Assembly (NCBI RefSeq): GCF_011058165.1
Contig: NZ_JAALEG010000002.1
Coordinates: forward strand, 1 to 64,000
From: Rhodococcus aetherivorans
GTDB lineage: Bacteria; Actinomycetota; Actinomycetes; Mycobacteriales; Mycobacteriaceae
Length of the DNA: 64,000 bases
Direction of reading: 5' to 3'
Part shown: piece by piece, positions 29,053-36,559 of the stretch
Position numbering within the stretch: the stretch's first letter is position 1
Layout: each line of letters starts with the position of its first letter
Program-made: the position numbers and the translations under genes
The notes under the pieces: model-generated
What the model was told of the DNA's origin: nothing
Databases searched by the model: none
Seen by the model: the letters and a program-made list of their open reading frames with translations, nothing else

Positions 29053-29985
29053 TTGAACAGCGATCACACCGTCGCGGGCGACGAAGACCTCACCGTCGCG
29101 GGCGACGAAGACCTCACCGTCGCGGGCGACGAAGACCTCACCGTCGCGGGCGACGAAGACCTCACCGTCGCGGGCGACGAAGACCTCACCGTCGCGGGCG
29201 ACGACGTCGTCGTCTCCGCCCGTCGCGTCACGAAGAAGTTCGGCGACACCGTGGCTCTCGACGGTGTCGACCTCGAGGTGCACCGCAGCGAACTCGTCGT
29301 GCTGCTGGGCCTGTCCGGCTCCGGCAAGTCGACGCTGCTGCGCTGCCTCAACGGTCTGCACAGCGTCACCGAAGGGGCCGTGGAGGTGGCCGGCACCCGC
29401 GTCGATCTGGCGTCCCGCGCCGAGCTGCGCATGCTGCGGCGGGAGGTCGGGTTCGTCTTCCAGCACTTCAACCTCGTCGGCCGGCTCAGCTGCCTCGAGA
29501 ACGTCCTCGTCGGCGGGCTCGGGCGCCTGCGCCTGCCCCGCTACGGCGCCGCGACGTACCCGAAGCGGATGCGCACCGAGGCCCTCGACCACCTCGACCG
29601 CGTGGGGCTGGCCGACCTCGCGGATCGTCGCGCCGACACCCTCTCCGGTGGGCAGCAGCAACGGGTCGCGATCGCGCGGACGCTGATGCAGCGTCCCACC
29701 GTCCTGCTCGCCGACGAACCGGTCGCGTCCCTCGACCCCGAGAACGCCGGGGTGGTGATGGACCTGCTCTTCCGTGTGTGCATGGAGGACAAGCTCACCG
29801 TCGTGTGCACCCTGCACCAGGTGGACCTCGCGCTGGGCTGGGCCCACCGGATCGTCGGCCTGCGCGGCGGACGGAAGGTGCTCGACCGGCCGGCCGTGGA
29901 GCTGAGCAGGGGTGAGGCCATGGACATCTACCGGCGGGTCGACCCGGCCGCCCGGCCGGCCTCGGCGCCGACGGGACCGTCGTGA
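29053..29985 (+). CDS. phnC: Phosphonate ABC transporter ATPase with an N-terminal octapeptide repeat tail
   Basis: 310 residues from TTG 29053, the only plausible in-frame start before the domain. Residues 6-45 are five copies of TVAGDEDL plus a partial sixth. The ABC domain begins near 55 (VSARRVTKKFGDTVALDGVD), with Walker A GLSGSGKST at 86-94, Q-loop FVFQHFNLV, signature LSGGQQQRVAIART, Walker B VLLADEPVASLDP and the H-loop CTLHQVD. Powers import with PhnD and PhnE. The repeats add about 50 acidic residues not part of the normal ~250-residue PhnC. Overlaps phnE by 4 nt. Confidence 0.9.
   Translation: MNSDHTVAGDEDLTVAGDEDLTVAGDEDLTVAGDEDLTVAGDEDLTVAGDDVVVSARRVTKKFGDTVALDGVDLEVHRSELVVLLGLSGSGKSTLLRCLNGLHSVTEGAVEVAGTRVDLASRAELRMLRREVGFVFQHFNLVGRLSCLENVLVGGLGRLRLPRYGAATYPKRMRTEALDHLDRVGLADLADRRADTLSGGQQQRVAIARTLMQRPTVLLADEPVASLDPENAGVVMDLLFRVCMEDKLTVVCTLHQVDLALGWAHRIVGLRGGRKVLDRPAVELSRGEAMDIYRRVDPAARPASAPTGPS
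29068..29204. repeat. 24-bp in-frame tandem repeat inside phnC
   Basis: Five identical 24-bp units (29068, 29092, 29116, 29140, 29164) and a 17-bp partial sixth. Being a multiple of 3 with no stop, gain or loss of units would keep phnC in frame. Each unit encodes TVAGDEDL (three acidic residues per unit). Confidence 0.93.
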
Positions 29986-31583
29986 GCACCGCCCTCGCGC
30001 CGTCGCCGCCCGACCGTGTCGGGCGGCGCCTGCCGCGGCCGGCCGTCCGCCGCCGGCGTCTGCTGGGAACGTGCGCGGCTGTCGCGCTCCTCGTCGTCCT
30101 GGTCTCCGCCCGCTACATCGACTTCGCCCCCGCGGCACTGCTCGACGGGCTCGACGACGTCGCCGGCCTGCTCGGCCGCATGTTTCCACCCACCCTCGAC
30201 GATCCGGGCCGGATCTGGAAACTCGCCCTCGACACGCTGCTGATGGCGGTGCTCGGGACGGTGCTCGCGACCGTCGCGTCGGTGCCGCTGGCCTTCCTGG
30301 CCGCCCGCAACACCACCCCGCACCCCGCCGTGTACACGGTGGCGCGCGCGGTGATCACCTTCTGCCGGGCGGTGCCGGACCTGCTGTTCGCGGTGCTGTT
30401 CGTCCGCGCCCTCGGCATCGGTGTCCTGCCCGGCGTGCTCGCGCTCGCGCTGCATTCCATCGGCATGCTCGGCAAGCTGTTCGCCGACGCCGTCGAGCAG
30501 ACCGATCCCGGACCACGGGAGGCGGTACGCAGCACGGGTGCCGGCTATGTCCGCGAGATGCTCAATGCCGTGGTGCCCCAGGTGGTTCCGTCCTGGATGG
30601 GTACCTTCGTCTACCGCATCGACATCAACCTGCGCACCTCCGTCGTGCTCGGTTTCGTCGGCGCCGGCGGCATCGGGTTCGCGCTCCAGGACGCCCTGCG
30701 CGGACTGGTGTATCCGCGGGCGTTGGGCATCGTGTGCGTGATCCTCGCGATCATCGCCGCGATGGAGGTGCTCGCGGTCGTCGTCCGGCGGGTTCTGCTG
30801 GCACCCTCCGTTCCGGATCCGCGCCGGGAAAGAGCCGCGCGACTCATCTTCTCCGGCACGGTCGCCGCCGCCACGATCGGTGCACTGATCAGCCTGCGTA
30901 TCGACCCGCGTGCGCTGGTCACGTGGATCGGTCCGTCACTCGAGGTGTTCACCCGGCTGCTCCCGCCGGACTTCACCGCCGTCGGCGGCAGGCTGCTCGA
31001 CGCCGTCCTGCAAACCTTCGCGATCGGTGCGGTCGCCACGGCCGCCGGGATCGTGCTCTCCCTGCCGTTCGGGATACTCGCCGCCCGCAACGTGTCCCCG
31101 AACTCGGCTGTGTATTGGTCGGCTCGCTCGGTGATCCTGTTCGTCCGCGCGGTGCCCGAGCTGATCCTCGCGGTGATCTTCGTCGCCGCGATCGGCCTCG
31201 GTCCCGTCGCGGGGGCGTGCGCACTCGCTCTCGGATCCGTGGGATTCCTCGGCAAACTCGTGGCGGACGCCGTCGAGGAGATCGATCCCGGGCCGGTCGA
31301 GGCGGTGCGGGCCGTCGGCGGGGGCTGGTGGAAGACGTTGTTCGCGGCGGTGATTCCGCAGGCGGTGCCGTCCGTCATCGGCTCGAGCCTCTACCTGCTC
31401 GACGTCAACATTCGCACCTCGACGGTGCTCGGCATCGTCGGCGCCGGCGGCGTCGGCTTCCTGCTGTTCGAGGCGATCCGCACCCTGAACTTCGAGTTCG
31501 CCGGAGCGATCGTGATCATCGTGTTCGCCGTCGTCTACCTGATCGAAAGGATGTCGGGATGGATCCGGTCGCTGGTGGTCTGA
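29982..31583 (+). CDS. phnE: Phosphonate ABC permease, fused double PhnE
   Basis: 533 residues from GTG 29982. Two homologous PhnE halves: the first has TPHPAVYTVARAVITFCRAV and the EAA-loop GPREAVRSTGAGY (about residues 30-270); the second has SPNSAVYWSARSVILFVRAV and GPVEAVRAVGGGW (about 285-533). Each half has about six membrane spans and ends in a GAGG(I/V)GF motif. One polypeptide therefore supplies both transmembrane domains. Overlaps phnC upstream and the dehydrogenase downstream, so tightly coupled. Confidence 0.92.
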   Translation: MSTALAPSPPDRVGRRLPRPAVRRRRLLGTCAAVALLVVLVSARYIDFAPAALLDGLDDVAGLLGRMFPPTLDDPGRIWKLALDTLLMAVLGTVLATVASVPLAFLAARNTTPHPAVYTVARAVITFCRAVPDLLFAVLFVRALGIGVLPGVLALALHSIGMLGKLFADAVEQTDPGPREAVRSTGAGYVREMLNAVVPQVVPSWMGTFVYRIDINLRTSVVLGFVGAGGIGFALQDALRGLVYPRALGIVCVILAIIAAMEVLAVVVRRVLLAPSVPDPRRERAARLIFSGTVAAATIGALISLRIDPRALVTWIGPSLEVFTRLLPPDFTAVGGRLLDAVLQTFAIGAVATAAGIVLSLPFGILAARNVSPNSAVYWSARSVILFVRAVPELILAVIFVAAIGLGPVAGACALALGSVGFLGKLVADAVEEIDPGPVEAVRAVGGGWWKTLFAAVIPQAVPSVIGSSLYLLDVNIRTSTVLGIVGAGGVGFLLFEAIRTLNFEFAGAIVIIVFAVVYLIERMSGWIRSLVV

Positions 31584-32572
31584 CGCGCGCGGCCGTGTGG
31601 ACCGGCGACGGCGTCGACGTGCTCGACGTCCCCGTCCCGCGGCTCGGTGACGGGGAACTGCTGGTGCGTGTCCGGCTCGCAACCGTGTGCGGCAGCGACC
31701 TGCACACCGTCGCCGGACGGCGGCCCGGGCCGCGGCCGTCGGTGCTGGGGCACGAAGCCGTCGGTGACGTCGTCGCGGCCGGTCCCGGTGCCGGGACCGT
31801 CGTCGGCGCGCGCGTCGTGTGGACTGTCACGGCCTCGTGCGGCGCGTGCGACAGGTGCGTGTCCGGGCGGACCGCCAAGTGCCGGGCCGTGCGCAAGGTG
31901 GGGCACGAACCGTTCGACGGCGACTGGGCGTTGTCGGGCGGCTACGCCCACCACATCGTGCTGCCGGCCGGGGTGGGCGTGGTCCGGGTGCCGGACTCGG
32001 TGCCGGACGTCGTCGCGGCCCCGGCGGCATGTGCGACGGCGACGGCGGTCGCCGCTGTCGAGGCGGCCGGTGACGTCGCCGGACGGCGGGTGCTGGTGTG
32101 CGGCGCCGGCCTGCTCGGGGTCACCGCGATCGCGCTGTGCGCGGCGGCCGGTGCCGATGTGCGCGTCGCCGACCCGGATGCGGAACGGATCGCGGTGGCC
32201 GAGCGGTTCGGGGCCCTCGGCGACGAGGGCGGCCCCGTCGACGTCGCGCTCGACTTCTCGGGATCCGTCGCGGCGGTGGGGGAGTGCCTGCGCCGGCTCG
32301 ACGTCGGGGGCCGCCTCGTGCTGGCCGGGTCCGTGACGCCGGGCCCTTCGGTGCCCCTCGACCCCGAGGCCGTCGTGCGGGGGTGGCTCACCGTCACCGG
32401 AGTCCACAACTACGAGCCCGCCCACCTCCGTCGTGCCGTGGCGTTCCTGACCCGCACGGCCGGTACCTACCCGTGGGACGAACTCGTCGCCGAACCGGTC
32501 CGGCTGGACGATCTCGCGGACGCCCTGCGTCGGCCCGCCGCGCCCGCCCTGCGCGCGTCCGTCGCCCCGTGA
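31559..32572 (+). CDS. Zinc-binding alcohol dehydrogenase associated with phosphonate catabolism (TIGR03366-like)
   Basis: 337 residues from ATG 31559, which overlaps phnE by 25 bp. Medium-chain dehydrogenase: catalytic zinc ligands in ATVCGSDLHTVAG and VLGHEAVG, four structural-zinc cysteines in CGACDRCVSGRTAKC, the Rossmann motif VLVCGAGLLGVTA, and VALDFSGSVAAVGECLRRL. Members beside phosphonate genes are proposed to oxidise or reduce the alcohol/aldehyde phosphonate intermediate, possibly converting a hydroxy-phosphonate to the aldehyde or handling the aldehyde product. Last gene of the operon. Confidence 0.82.
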   Translation: MDPVAGGLTRAAVWTGDGVDVLDVPVPRLGDGELLVRVRLATVCGSDLHTVAGRRPGPRPSVLGHEAVGDVVAAGPGAGTVVGARVVWTVTASCGACDRCVSGRTAKCRAVRKVGHEPFDGDWALSGGYAHHIVLPAGVGVVRVPDSVPDVVAAPAACATATAVAAVEAAGDVAGRRVLVCGAGLLGVTAIALCAAAGADVRVADPDAERIAVAERFGALGDEGGPVDVALDFSGSVAAVGECLRRLDVGGRLVLAGSVTPGPSVPLDPEAVVRGWLTVTGVHNYEPAHLRRAVAFLTRTAGTYPWDELVAEPVRLDDLADALRRPAAPALRASVAP

Positions 32573-32632
32573 GCGCGCACTTCTCGTGACGACACGCCGT
32601 GACTCAGCGCGAATTGTGCGCACTCGGCGGTC
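32573..32632. repeat. 60-bp direct repeat, copy A (after the phosphonate operon)
   Basis: Begins the base after the dehydrogenase stop. Aligns without gaps to copy B at 33570-33629 (51 of 60 identical). Contains the shared core AGCGCGAATTGTGC and two GTGCGCAC-type palindromes near its ends. The stop codon of the DUF559 gene lies inside it. Confidence 0.85.
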
Positions 32633-33497
32633 GGACGGGAGCGCCTGCCGCTCGAAGCCGCATCCGCACGCGCTCCACGACCGATGCGGGGCGCAGGCGC
32701 AGTTGTTCGGAGTTGACGCGGACCACGGACCAGCCCAGCGCCGCGAATGCCTCGTATCGTTCGATGTCCTTGGTGCGCTGTCGCTCGTCCGTCCAGTGAT
32801 GGATGCCGTCGTACTCGACGAGGGTGCGCCATTGCTTCCAGCCCAGGTCGGCCCACCCGAGGACGCGTCCGTCCACGCCGGCGACCGGGACCTGGGTGCT
32901 GGGGCGGGGTAGGCCGCCACGCACGAGAAGCAGCCGTACCCGCGTCTCCGGGAGCGACTCGGCTCCGGGGTCGACCAGTGGGAGCGCCTGCCTCAGCCGC
33001 CGCACGCCGCGGGCGCCGCTGTGCCGATCGGCCAGTTCGGCGACATGCGCAGGGTCCAAGCGGGTGGCACGGCACAGCGCGTCGAGCTGTTCGACCGCGG
33101 TATCCAGGACGAGACGACGACCGAGATCGAACGCGGTCCGGGCCGAAGACGTCACCCGCATGTCTGCCAGCGTGCACACTTCGTCGTCGAGGATCGTCTC
33201 GGCGTGCACGACGACCCCGTCCGTACCCCGGCGGCTACCGCGTCGGATCAGTTCGGCGGGCGCGGTCGCGTCGATCCATCGGCTGCCGAACAGGGCAGCG
33301 GCCGAGTAGCCGGCCAGCACGCCGTCGCCTCCCGCCCAGAGCCATGCGGCCCGTGCGCGGCCGTACGGTGTGACGGCCGCGTCCCGGTGGATGTACACGT
33401 CCCGGTGTACGCGCCGGAATCGCCGAAGTTGGTGCGGCGTGAGAAGGCCCGCCCGTACGGCCTGCGTCCCCAGGAACGGTTCGTCGAATTCCCCCAT
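32604..33497 (-). CDS. DUF559 (endonuclease-fold) protein with AbiEi-like N-terminus
   Basis: 297 residues from ATG 33497. The N-terminal part (GLLTPHQLRRFRRVHRDVYI) resembles the winged-helix start of AbiEi-type antitoxin/regulator proteins. The C-terminal part has LVEYDGIHHWTDERQRTKDI and ERYEAFAALGWSVVRVNSEQ, the DUF559 form of a very-short-patch-repair endonuclease fold with an acidic E-Y-D-G motif. Function unknown; a role in DNA processing or phage defence is possible but not shown. Flanked by the two 60-bp repeats, the downstream one supplying its last codons and stop. The family is common in multiple copies in rhodococci and mycobacteria. Confidence 0.8.
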   Translation of the reverse strand: MGEFDEPFLGTQAVRAGLLTPHQLRRFRRVHRDVYIHRDAAVTPYGRARAAWLWAGGDGVLAGYSAAALFGSRWIDATAPAELIRRGSRRGTDGVVVHAETILDDEVCTLADMRVTSSARTAFDLGRRLVLDTAVEQLDALCRATRLDPAHVAELADRHSGARGVRRLRQALPLVDPGAESLPETRVRLLLVRGGLPRPSTQVPVAGVDGRVLGWADLGWKQWRTLVEYDGIHHWTDERQRTKDIERYEAFAALGWSVVRVNSEQLRLRPASVVERVRMRLRAAGAPVRPPSAHNSR

Positions 33498-33569
33498 GAT
33501 CGCCGAGGATGCCCGGTGACCGTGCGGGAGGGAACCGCGGTCGCGACGGCCTGTGGACAACTCGCGCGA

Positions 33570-33629
33570 GTGTGCACATCTCGGGACGACACACCGTGAG
33601 CCAGCGCGAATTGTGCACACTCGACGGTC
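33570..33629. repeat. 60-bp direct repeat, copy B (upstream of the DUF559 gene)
   Basis: Same length and orientation as copy A, 51 of 60 identical. Ends in GTGTGCAC and GTGCACAC arms, which are inverted relative to each other, so each copy has short terminal inverted repeats about 30 bp apart. Lies 8 bp before the rpsR terminator hairpin. Confidence 0.85.
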
Positions 33630-33637
33630 CACAGATA

Positions 33638-33679
33638 CGACGAGGGCCGCGCGGGCACGTGCCCGCGCGACCCTCGTCG
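33638..33679 (-). terminator. Terminator hairpin of the zinc-independent ribosomal protein operon
   Basis: CGACGAGGG..GCGCGGGCA pairs with its complement over 20 bp with one mismatch and a 2-nt loop. Located 11 bp past the rpsR stop. Confidence 0.75.
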
Positions 33680-33690
33680 CGAGTGGAGCT

Positions 33691-33951
33691 CTACTTGCTG
33701 GTGGTGGTGAAGGGCAGCAGCGCCATCTCGCGGGCGTTCTTGACCGCGACGGCGACCTGCCGCTGCTGCTGCGGGGTCAGGCCGGTCACGCGACGGCTGC
33801 GGATCTTGCCGCGATCGGAGATGAACGTGCGGAGCAGGTTCACGTCCTTGTAGTCGACGTACTCGATCTTCGCCGCGAACAGCGGGTTCTTCTTGGGCTT
33901 GCGGCCTTCCACGGCACGCGACTTCTTCGACGGGCCCCTCTTGACTGCCAT
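33691..33951 (-). CDS. rpsR: 30S ribosomal protein bS18, cysteine-free paralog
   Basis: 86 residues. Core [20 protein letters not shown] and [20 protein letters not shown] are the S18 signature. No cysteine at all, unlike zinc-binding S18 forms. Last gene of the rpmB-rpmG-rpsN-rpsR run, expected to be induced on zinc depletion through the upstream Zur-like box so that zinc-carrying ribosomal proteins can be replaced. Confidence 0.93.
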   Translation of the reverse strand: MAVKRGPSKKSRAVEGRKPKKNPLFAAKIEYVDYKDVNLLRTFISDRGKIRSRRVTGLTPQQQRQVAVAVKNAREMALLPFTTTSK

Positions 33952-33961
33952 GACTCGCTCC

Positions 33962-34267
33962 TCACCAGCTCGACTTGTGGACGCCGGGCAGCTCGCCGCG
34001 GTGCGCGAGTTCCCTCACGCGCACGCGTGAGAGCCCGAACTTCCGCAGGTGGCCGCGCGGACGTCCATCCGCAGCGTCTCGATTGCGCAATCGTACCGGA
34101 CTGGCGTCGCGCGGCAGACGCTGCAGGGCCGTCCGGGCGGCGAGGCGTTCCGCGTCGGTGCTCGACGGGCGCCGCACGATCTCCTTCAGTTCCGCGCGAC
34201 GTGCGGCGTAGCGGGCGACGACGAGCTTGCGCTGCTCGTTGCGGGCGATCTTCGATTTCTTGGCCAT
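33962..34267 (-). CDS. rpsN: 30S ribosomal protein uS14, zinc-free form
   Basis: 101 residues. [20 protein letters not shown] at the N-terminus and [20 protein letters not shown] near the end identify S14. The zinc-ribbon cysteines of the short 61-aa form are absent and the protein has the longer ~100-aa form. 10 bp upstream of rpsR and 3 bp downstream of rpmG. Confidence 0.94.
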   Translation of the reverse strand: MAKKSKIARNEQRKLVVARYAARRAELKEIVRRPSSTDAERLAARTALQRLPRDASPVRLRNRDAADGRPRGHLRKFGLSRVRVRELAHRGELPGVHKSSW

Positions 34268-34270
34268 GGC

Positions 34271-34435
34271 CTACTTTTCCTCGCGGAAGTCGATGTGGCG
34301 GCGCAGCACGGGATCGTATTTGCGCAGGACCAGCCGGTCGGGATCGTTGCGCCGGTTCTTGCGGGTGACGTAGGTGTACCCGGTGCCGCCGGTGGAGCGC
34401 AGCTTGACGATGGGTCGGATCTCGTTGCGGGCCAC
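34271..34435 (-). CDS. rpmG: 50S ribosomal protein bL33, cysteine-free paralog
   Basis: 54 residues from GTG 34435. [29 protein letters not shown], then [18 protein letters not shown] is a complete L33 with none of the CxxC pairs of the zinc form. Its start overlaps the rpmB stop by 1 nt (TAGTG), showing translational coupling. Confidence 0.93.
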   Translation of the reverse strand: MARNEIRPIVKLRSTGGTGYTYVTRKNRRNDPDRLVLRKYDPVLRRHIDFREEK

Positions 34436-34671
34436 TAGAGCTTTTCTCCTCGGGCGCGGAGGCGGGCGACGACGGCTTCGATGCCGTCGCGGTCGATGGT
34501 CTTGATGCCCTTGGCGGAGAGCGTCAGGGTGACCCGGCGTCCCTCGGAGGGCAGGTAGTAGGTCTTGCGCTGGATGTTCGGGTCCCAGCGGCGATTGCTG
34601 CGGACGTGCGAATGGGAGACGGATTTCCCGAAGCCGGGCTTGCGTCCGGTCACCTGGCAGTGCGCCGACAC
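34435..34671 (-). CDS. rpmB: 50S ribosomal protein bL28, zinc-independent paralog
   Basis: 78 residues from GTG 34671, after an AAGGGAG ribosome site. [33 protein letters not shown] and [20 protein letters not shown] are L28. Only one cysteine remains (Cys5), too few for a zinc site. First gene of the minus-strand operon; the Zur-like dyad is centred about 44 bp upstream. Confidence 0.93.
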   Translation of the reverse strand: MSAHCQVTGRKPGFGKSVSHSHVRSNRRWDPNIQRKTYYLPSEGRRVTLTLSAKGIKTIDRDGIEAVVARLRARGEKL

Positions 34672-34704
34672 GGCGGGCTCCCTTCTGTCGGCGCCCCGAG
34701 GGCG

Positions 34705-34725
34705 TAACGACAATCGTTTTCGACA
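34705..34725 (-). promoter_or_regulatory. Zur-like operator for the rpmB operon
   Basis: TAACGACAATCGTTTTCGACA contains the dyad AACGA-CAA-TCGTT, an AT-rich island in GC-rich DNA. It lies just upstream of four zinc-independent ribosomal genes. A second near-copy lies 33 bp away. Zur identity is inferred from the regulon. Confidence 0.7.
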
Positions 34726-34758
34726 AATGGCCCGAGCGACTGTACGCTCCCTTCGAGC

Positions 34759-34779
34759 TAATGACAATCGTTACCGAAA
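34759..34779 (+). promoter_or_regulatory. Zur-like operator for the COG0523-rpmE2-rpmF operon
   Basis: TAATGACAATCGTTACCGAAA contains the dyad TAATGA-CAA-TCGTTA and shares GACAATCGTT with the first box. It ends 9 bp before the GTG start of the COG0523 gene and would occlude its promoter or ribosome site. Confidence 0.72.
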
Positions 34780-34788
34780 GGGGTTCCG

Positions 34789-36003
34789 GTGGACACCAGA
34801 ACGCCGCTGATCGTCGTCTCGGGCCGGCGCGGACCCACCGAACGCACCGCGCGGGCCCTGCTGCGTCCGGGAACCGTCGTCGTGCACCACGACCTCGACC
34901 ACGTCGGTGAGGGGGTCGTGCGCCGCACCCTCACCACCGTGCACGACCACCGCCTCGACGTGCTCGAACTGGCCCACGGCTGCGTCTCCTGCACCCTCCG
35001 CGAGGATCTGCTCCCGCTGCTGCGGCGCCTGCACGCCCGCAGCAACGTCGACCGCATCGTCCTGCTCCTCGACCCGCGGCTCGAACCCGAGGCGCTGTGC
35101 TGGGCCGTCGAGCACGTCGTCGTCTCCGGCGTGGTCGGGCAGATCGACGGACCCGCCGCCCACGACGTGCGGATCGAGGCCACCGTCACCTGCATCGACG
35201 CCGCCACCTGGCTCACCGACGCCACCGGCGACGAGGAACTCGACGACGACCGCACCGTCGCCCAGGTCGTCGTCGGCCAGGTCGAGTTCGCCGACGCCCT
35301 CGTCGTCCGGCCCGGAGCCGACGGCTGGCAGCAGGCCAAGCTGCACGCGGTGCTCTCGCGGCTCGCGCCCGACGCACCCGTCGCGTGGGGCGAGGACGTC
35401 GACGTCGAACACCTGCTCCGGCAGATCCCGCCCGGCGCGCGGCGCGGGACGGTGTCCGACGCGCACTCTCCGCTGCTGCGCGGTCAACCACCGCTCGGCG
35501 AGGACTGCGGCGTGCGGCTGCTCGAGTTCGGTGCCCGCCGGCCCTTCCACCCGCAGCGCCTGCACGAGGCGATCGACGTCCTCCTCGACGGCGTGGTCCG
35601 CGCCCGCGGCCGGGCCTGGGTCGCGACGCAACCGGACAACGCGCTGCTGATCGAGTCCGCCGGTGAGGGCCTGCGCGTCGCCCACGCCGGGCCGTGGCTC
35701 GCCGCGATGACTCCCGAGCAACAGCAACGCGTCTCCGGCGAACGGCGGGCCATGGCGGCACTGCGCTGGGACGACACCCACGGGGACCGCGACACCTCGA
35801 TGGTGATCCTCACCCACGACGCGGACCCCGACGAGATCCACCGCGCCCTGGAGTGGGCGCTGCTCACCGACGAGGAGTTCGCCGACCCGGCGGCCTGGCC
35901 GACGTGGGACGACCCGTTCGGCGAGTACCACGAAGACCCGTGCGACGACCTGTCGGCACCCACCGCCGGCACCGCACCGACAGAAGGAGAAGGACGAGCA
36001 TGA
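34789..36003 (+). CDS. COG0523/CobW-like protein with degraded P-loop (mycobacterial MRF-like)
   Basis: 404 residues from GTG 34789 (GAAAGGGG ribosome site). The N-terminal [19 protein letters not shown] occupies the place of the CobW GxxGxGKT P-loop but lacks the GKT. The metal-binding CxCC motif is reduced to [11 protein letters not shown] (Cys65, Cys68). The CobW C-terminal domain is intact ([20 protein letters not shown]). The same features are found in Rv0106 and in the mycobacterial factor that recruits the hibernation protein Mpy under zinc starvation. That role is inferred here. Translationally coupled to rpmE2 (ATGA). Confidence 0.8.
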   Translation: MDTRTPLIVVSGRRGPTERTARALLRPGTVVVHHDLDHVGEGVVRRTLTTVHDHRLDVLELAHGCVSCTLREDLLPLLRRLHARSNVDRIVLLLDPRLEPEALCWAVEHVVVSGVVGQIDGPAAHDVRIEATVTCIDAATWLTDATGDEELDDDRTVAQVVVGQVEFADALVVRPGADGWQQAKLHAVLSRLAPDAPVAWGEDVDVEHLLRQIPPGARRGTVSDAHSPLLRGQPPLGEDCGVRLLEFGARRPFHPQRLHEAIDVLLDGVVRARGRAWVATQPDNALLIESAGEGLRVAHAGPWLAAMTPEQQQRVSGERRAMAALRWDDTHGDRDTSMVILTHDADPDEIHRALEWALLTDEEFADPAAWPTWDDPFGEYHEDPCDDLSAPTAGTAPTEGEGRA

Positions 36004-36254
36004 AGCCCGGCATCCACCCCGACTACCACCCCGTGGTGTTCCAGGACGCCAACACCGGATCGGCGTTCCTGACCCGCTCCACCGTCACCGCCGACCGCAC
36101 GGTCGAATGGTCCGACGGCAACACCTACCCGCTGATCGTCGTGGACGTCACCAGCGAATCCCACCCCTTCTGGACGGGAACTGCCCGCGTGCTCGACGCC
36201 GCCGGCCGGGTCGAGAAGTTCGAACGCAAGTACGGCAAGCGCCGCCGGCCCTGA
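36000..36254 (+). CDS. rpmE2: 50S ribosomal protein bL31, type B (zinc-free)
   Basis: 84 residues. [20 protein letters not shown] and [20 protein letters not shown], then FERKYGKR, are type-B L31. No cysteines. Starts on the ATG overlapping the COG0523 stop. Part of the zinc-starvation ribosome set. Confidence 0.95.
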   Translation: MKPGIHPDYHPVVFQDANTGSAFLTRSTVTADRTVEWSDGNTYPLIVVDVTSESHPFWTGTARVLDAAGRVEKFERKYGKRRRP

Positions 36255-36284
36255 CCCCCACCCGGACACCCGAGGAGAACCACC

Positions 36285-36458
36285 ATGGCAGTACCCAAGC
36301 GCCGGATGTCCCGGTCCAACACTCGCAGCCGCCGCTCGCAGTGGCACGCGCAGGTCCCGGCCCTGGTGCCGGTCACCGTCGCCGGTGTCACGCACCACGT
36401 CCCGCGACGGCTCGTGAAGGCCGTGCGGCTCGGGGTGATCGACCCGAACGAGGTGTGA
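36285..36458 (+). CDS. rpmF: 50S ribosomal protein bL32, cysteine-free paralog
   Basis: 57 residues, [20 protein letters not shown] at the start, the L32 N-terminus. The four zinc cysteines of ordinary L32 are all missing. 30 bp after rpmE2 with a GAGGAG ribosome site; followed by a hairpin. Confidence 0.92.
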   Translation: MAVPKRRMSRSNTRSRRSQWHAQVPALVPVTVAGVTHHVPRRLVKAVRLGVIDPNEV

Positions 36459-36464
36459 CGACCC

Positions 36465-36502
36465 GCGAGGGGGAACCGCGGCGCCGGGCGGGTCCCCCTC
36501 GC
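36465..36502 (+). terminator. Hairpin after rpmF
   Basis: GCGAGGGGGAACC pairs with GGGTCCCCCTCGC at 11 of 13 positions around a 12-nt loop, 6 bp past the rpmF stop. No T-run. Confidence 0.6.
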
Positions 36503-36517
36503 CGGACACGCCGCCGC

Positions 36518-36536
36518 CCTCTCAGACACCTCTCAG
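36518..36536 (+). promoter_or_regulatory. MprA box upstream of mprA
   Basis: CCTCTCAG, 3-nt spacer ACA, CCTCTCAG: two identical 8-bp direct repeats. This is the 8-3-8 layout described for M. tuberculosis MprA sites at mprA and pepD. Ends 23 bp before the mprA ATG, so positive autoregulation is likely. Confidence 0.75.
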
Positions 36537-36559
36537 CGGTCGGGTCCACACTGGAGGCC

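Noticed and set aside
29068-29204. CRISPR array
   Set aside because: Units are head-to-tail without spacers, in frame and coding, and no cas genes are present. The same holds for the arrays at 2384 and 22357.
32573-33629. Insertion sequence with the 60-bp repeats as ends
   Set aside because: The repeats are direct, not inverted, the enclosed gene is DUF559 rather than a transposase, and no short target duplication was found outside them.
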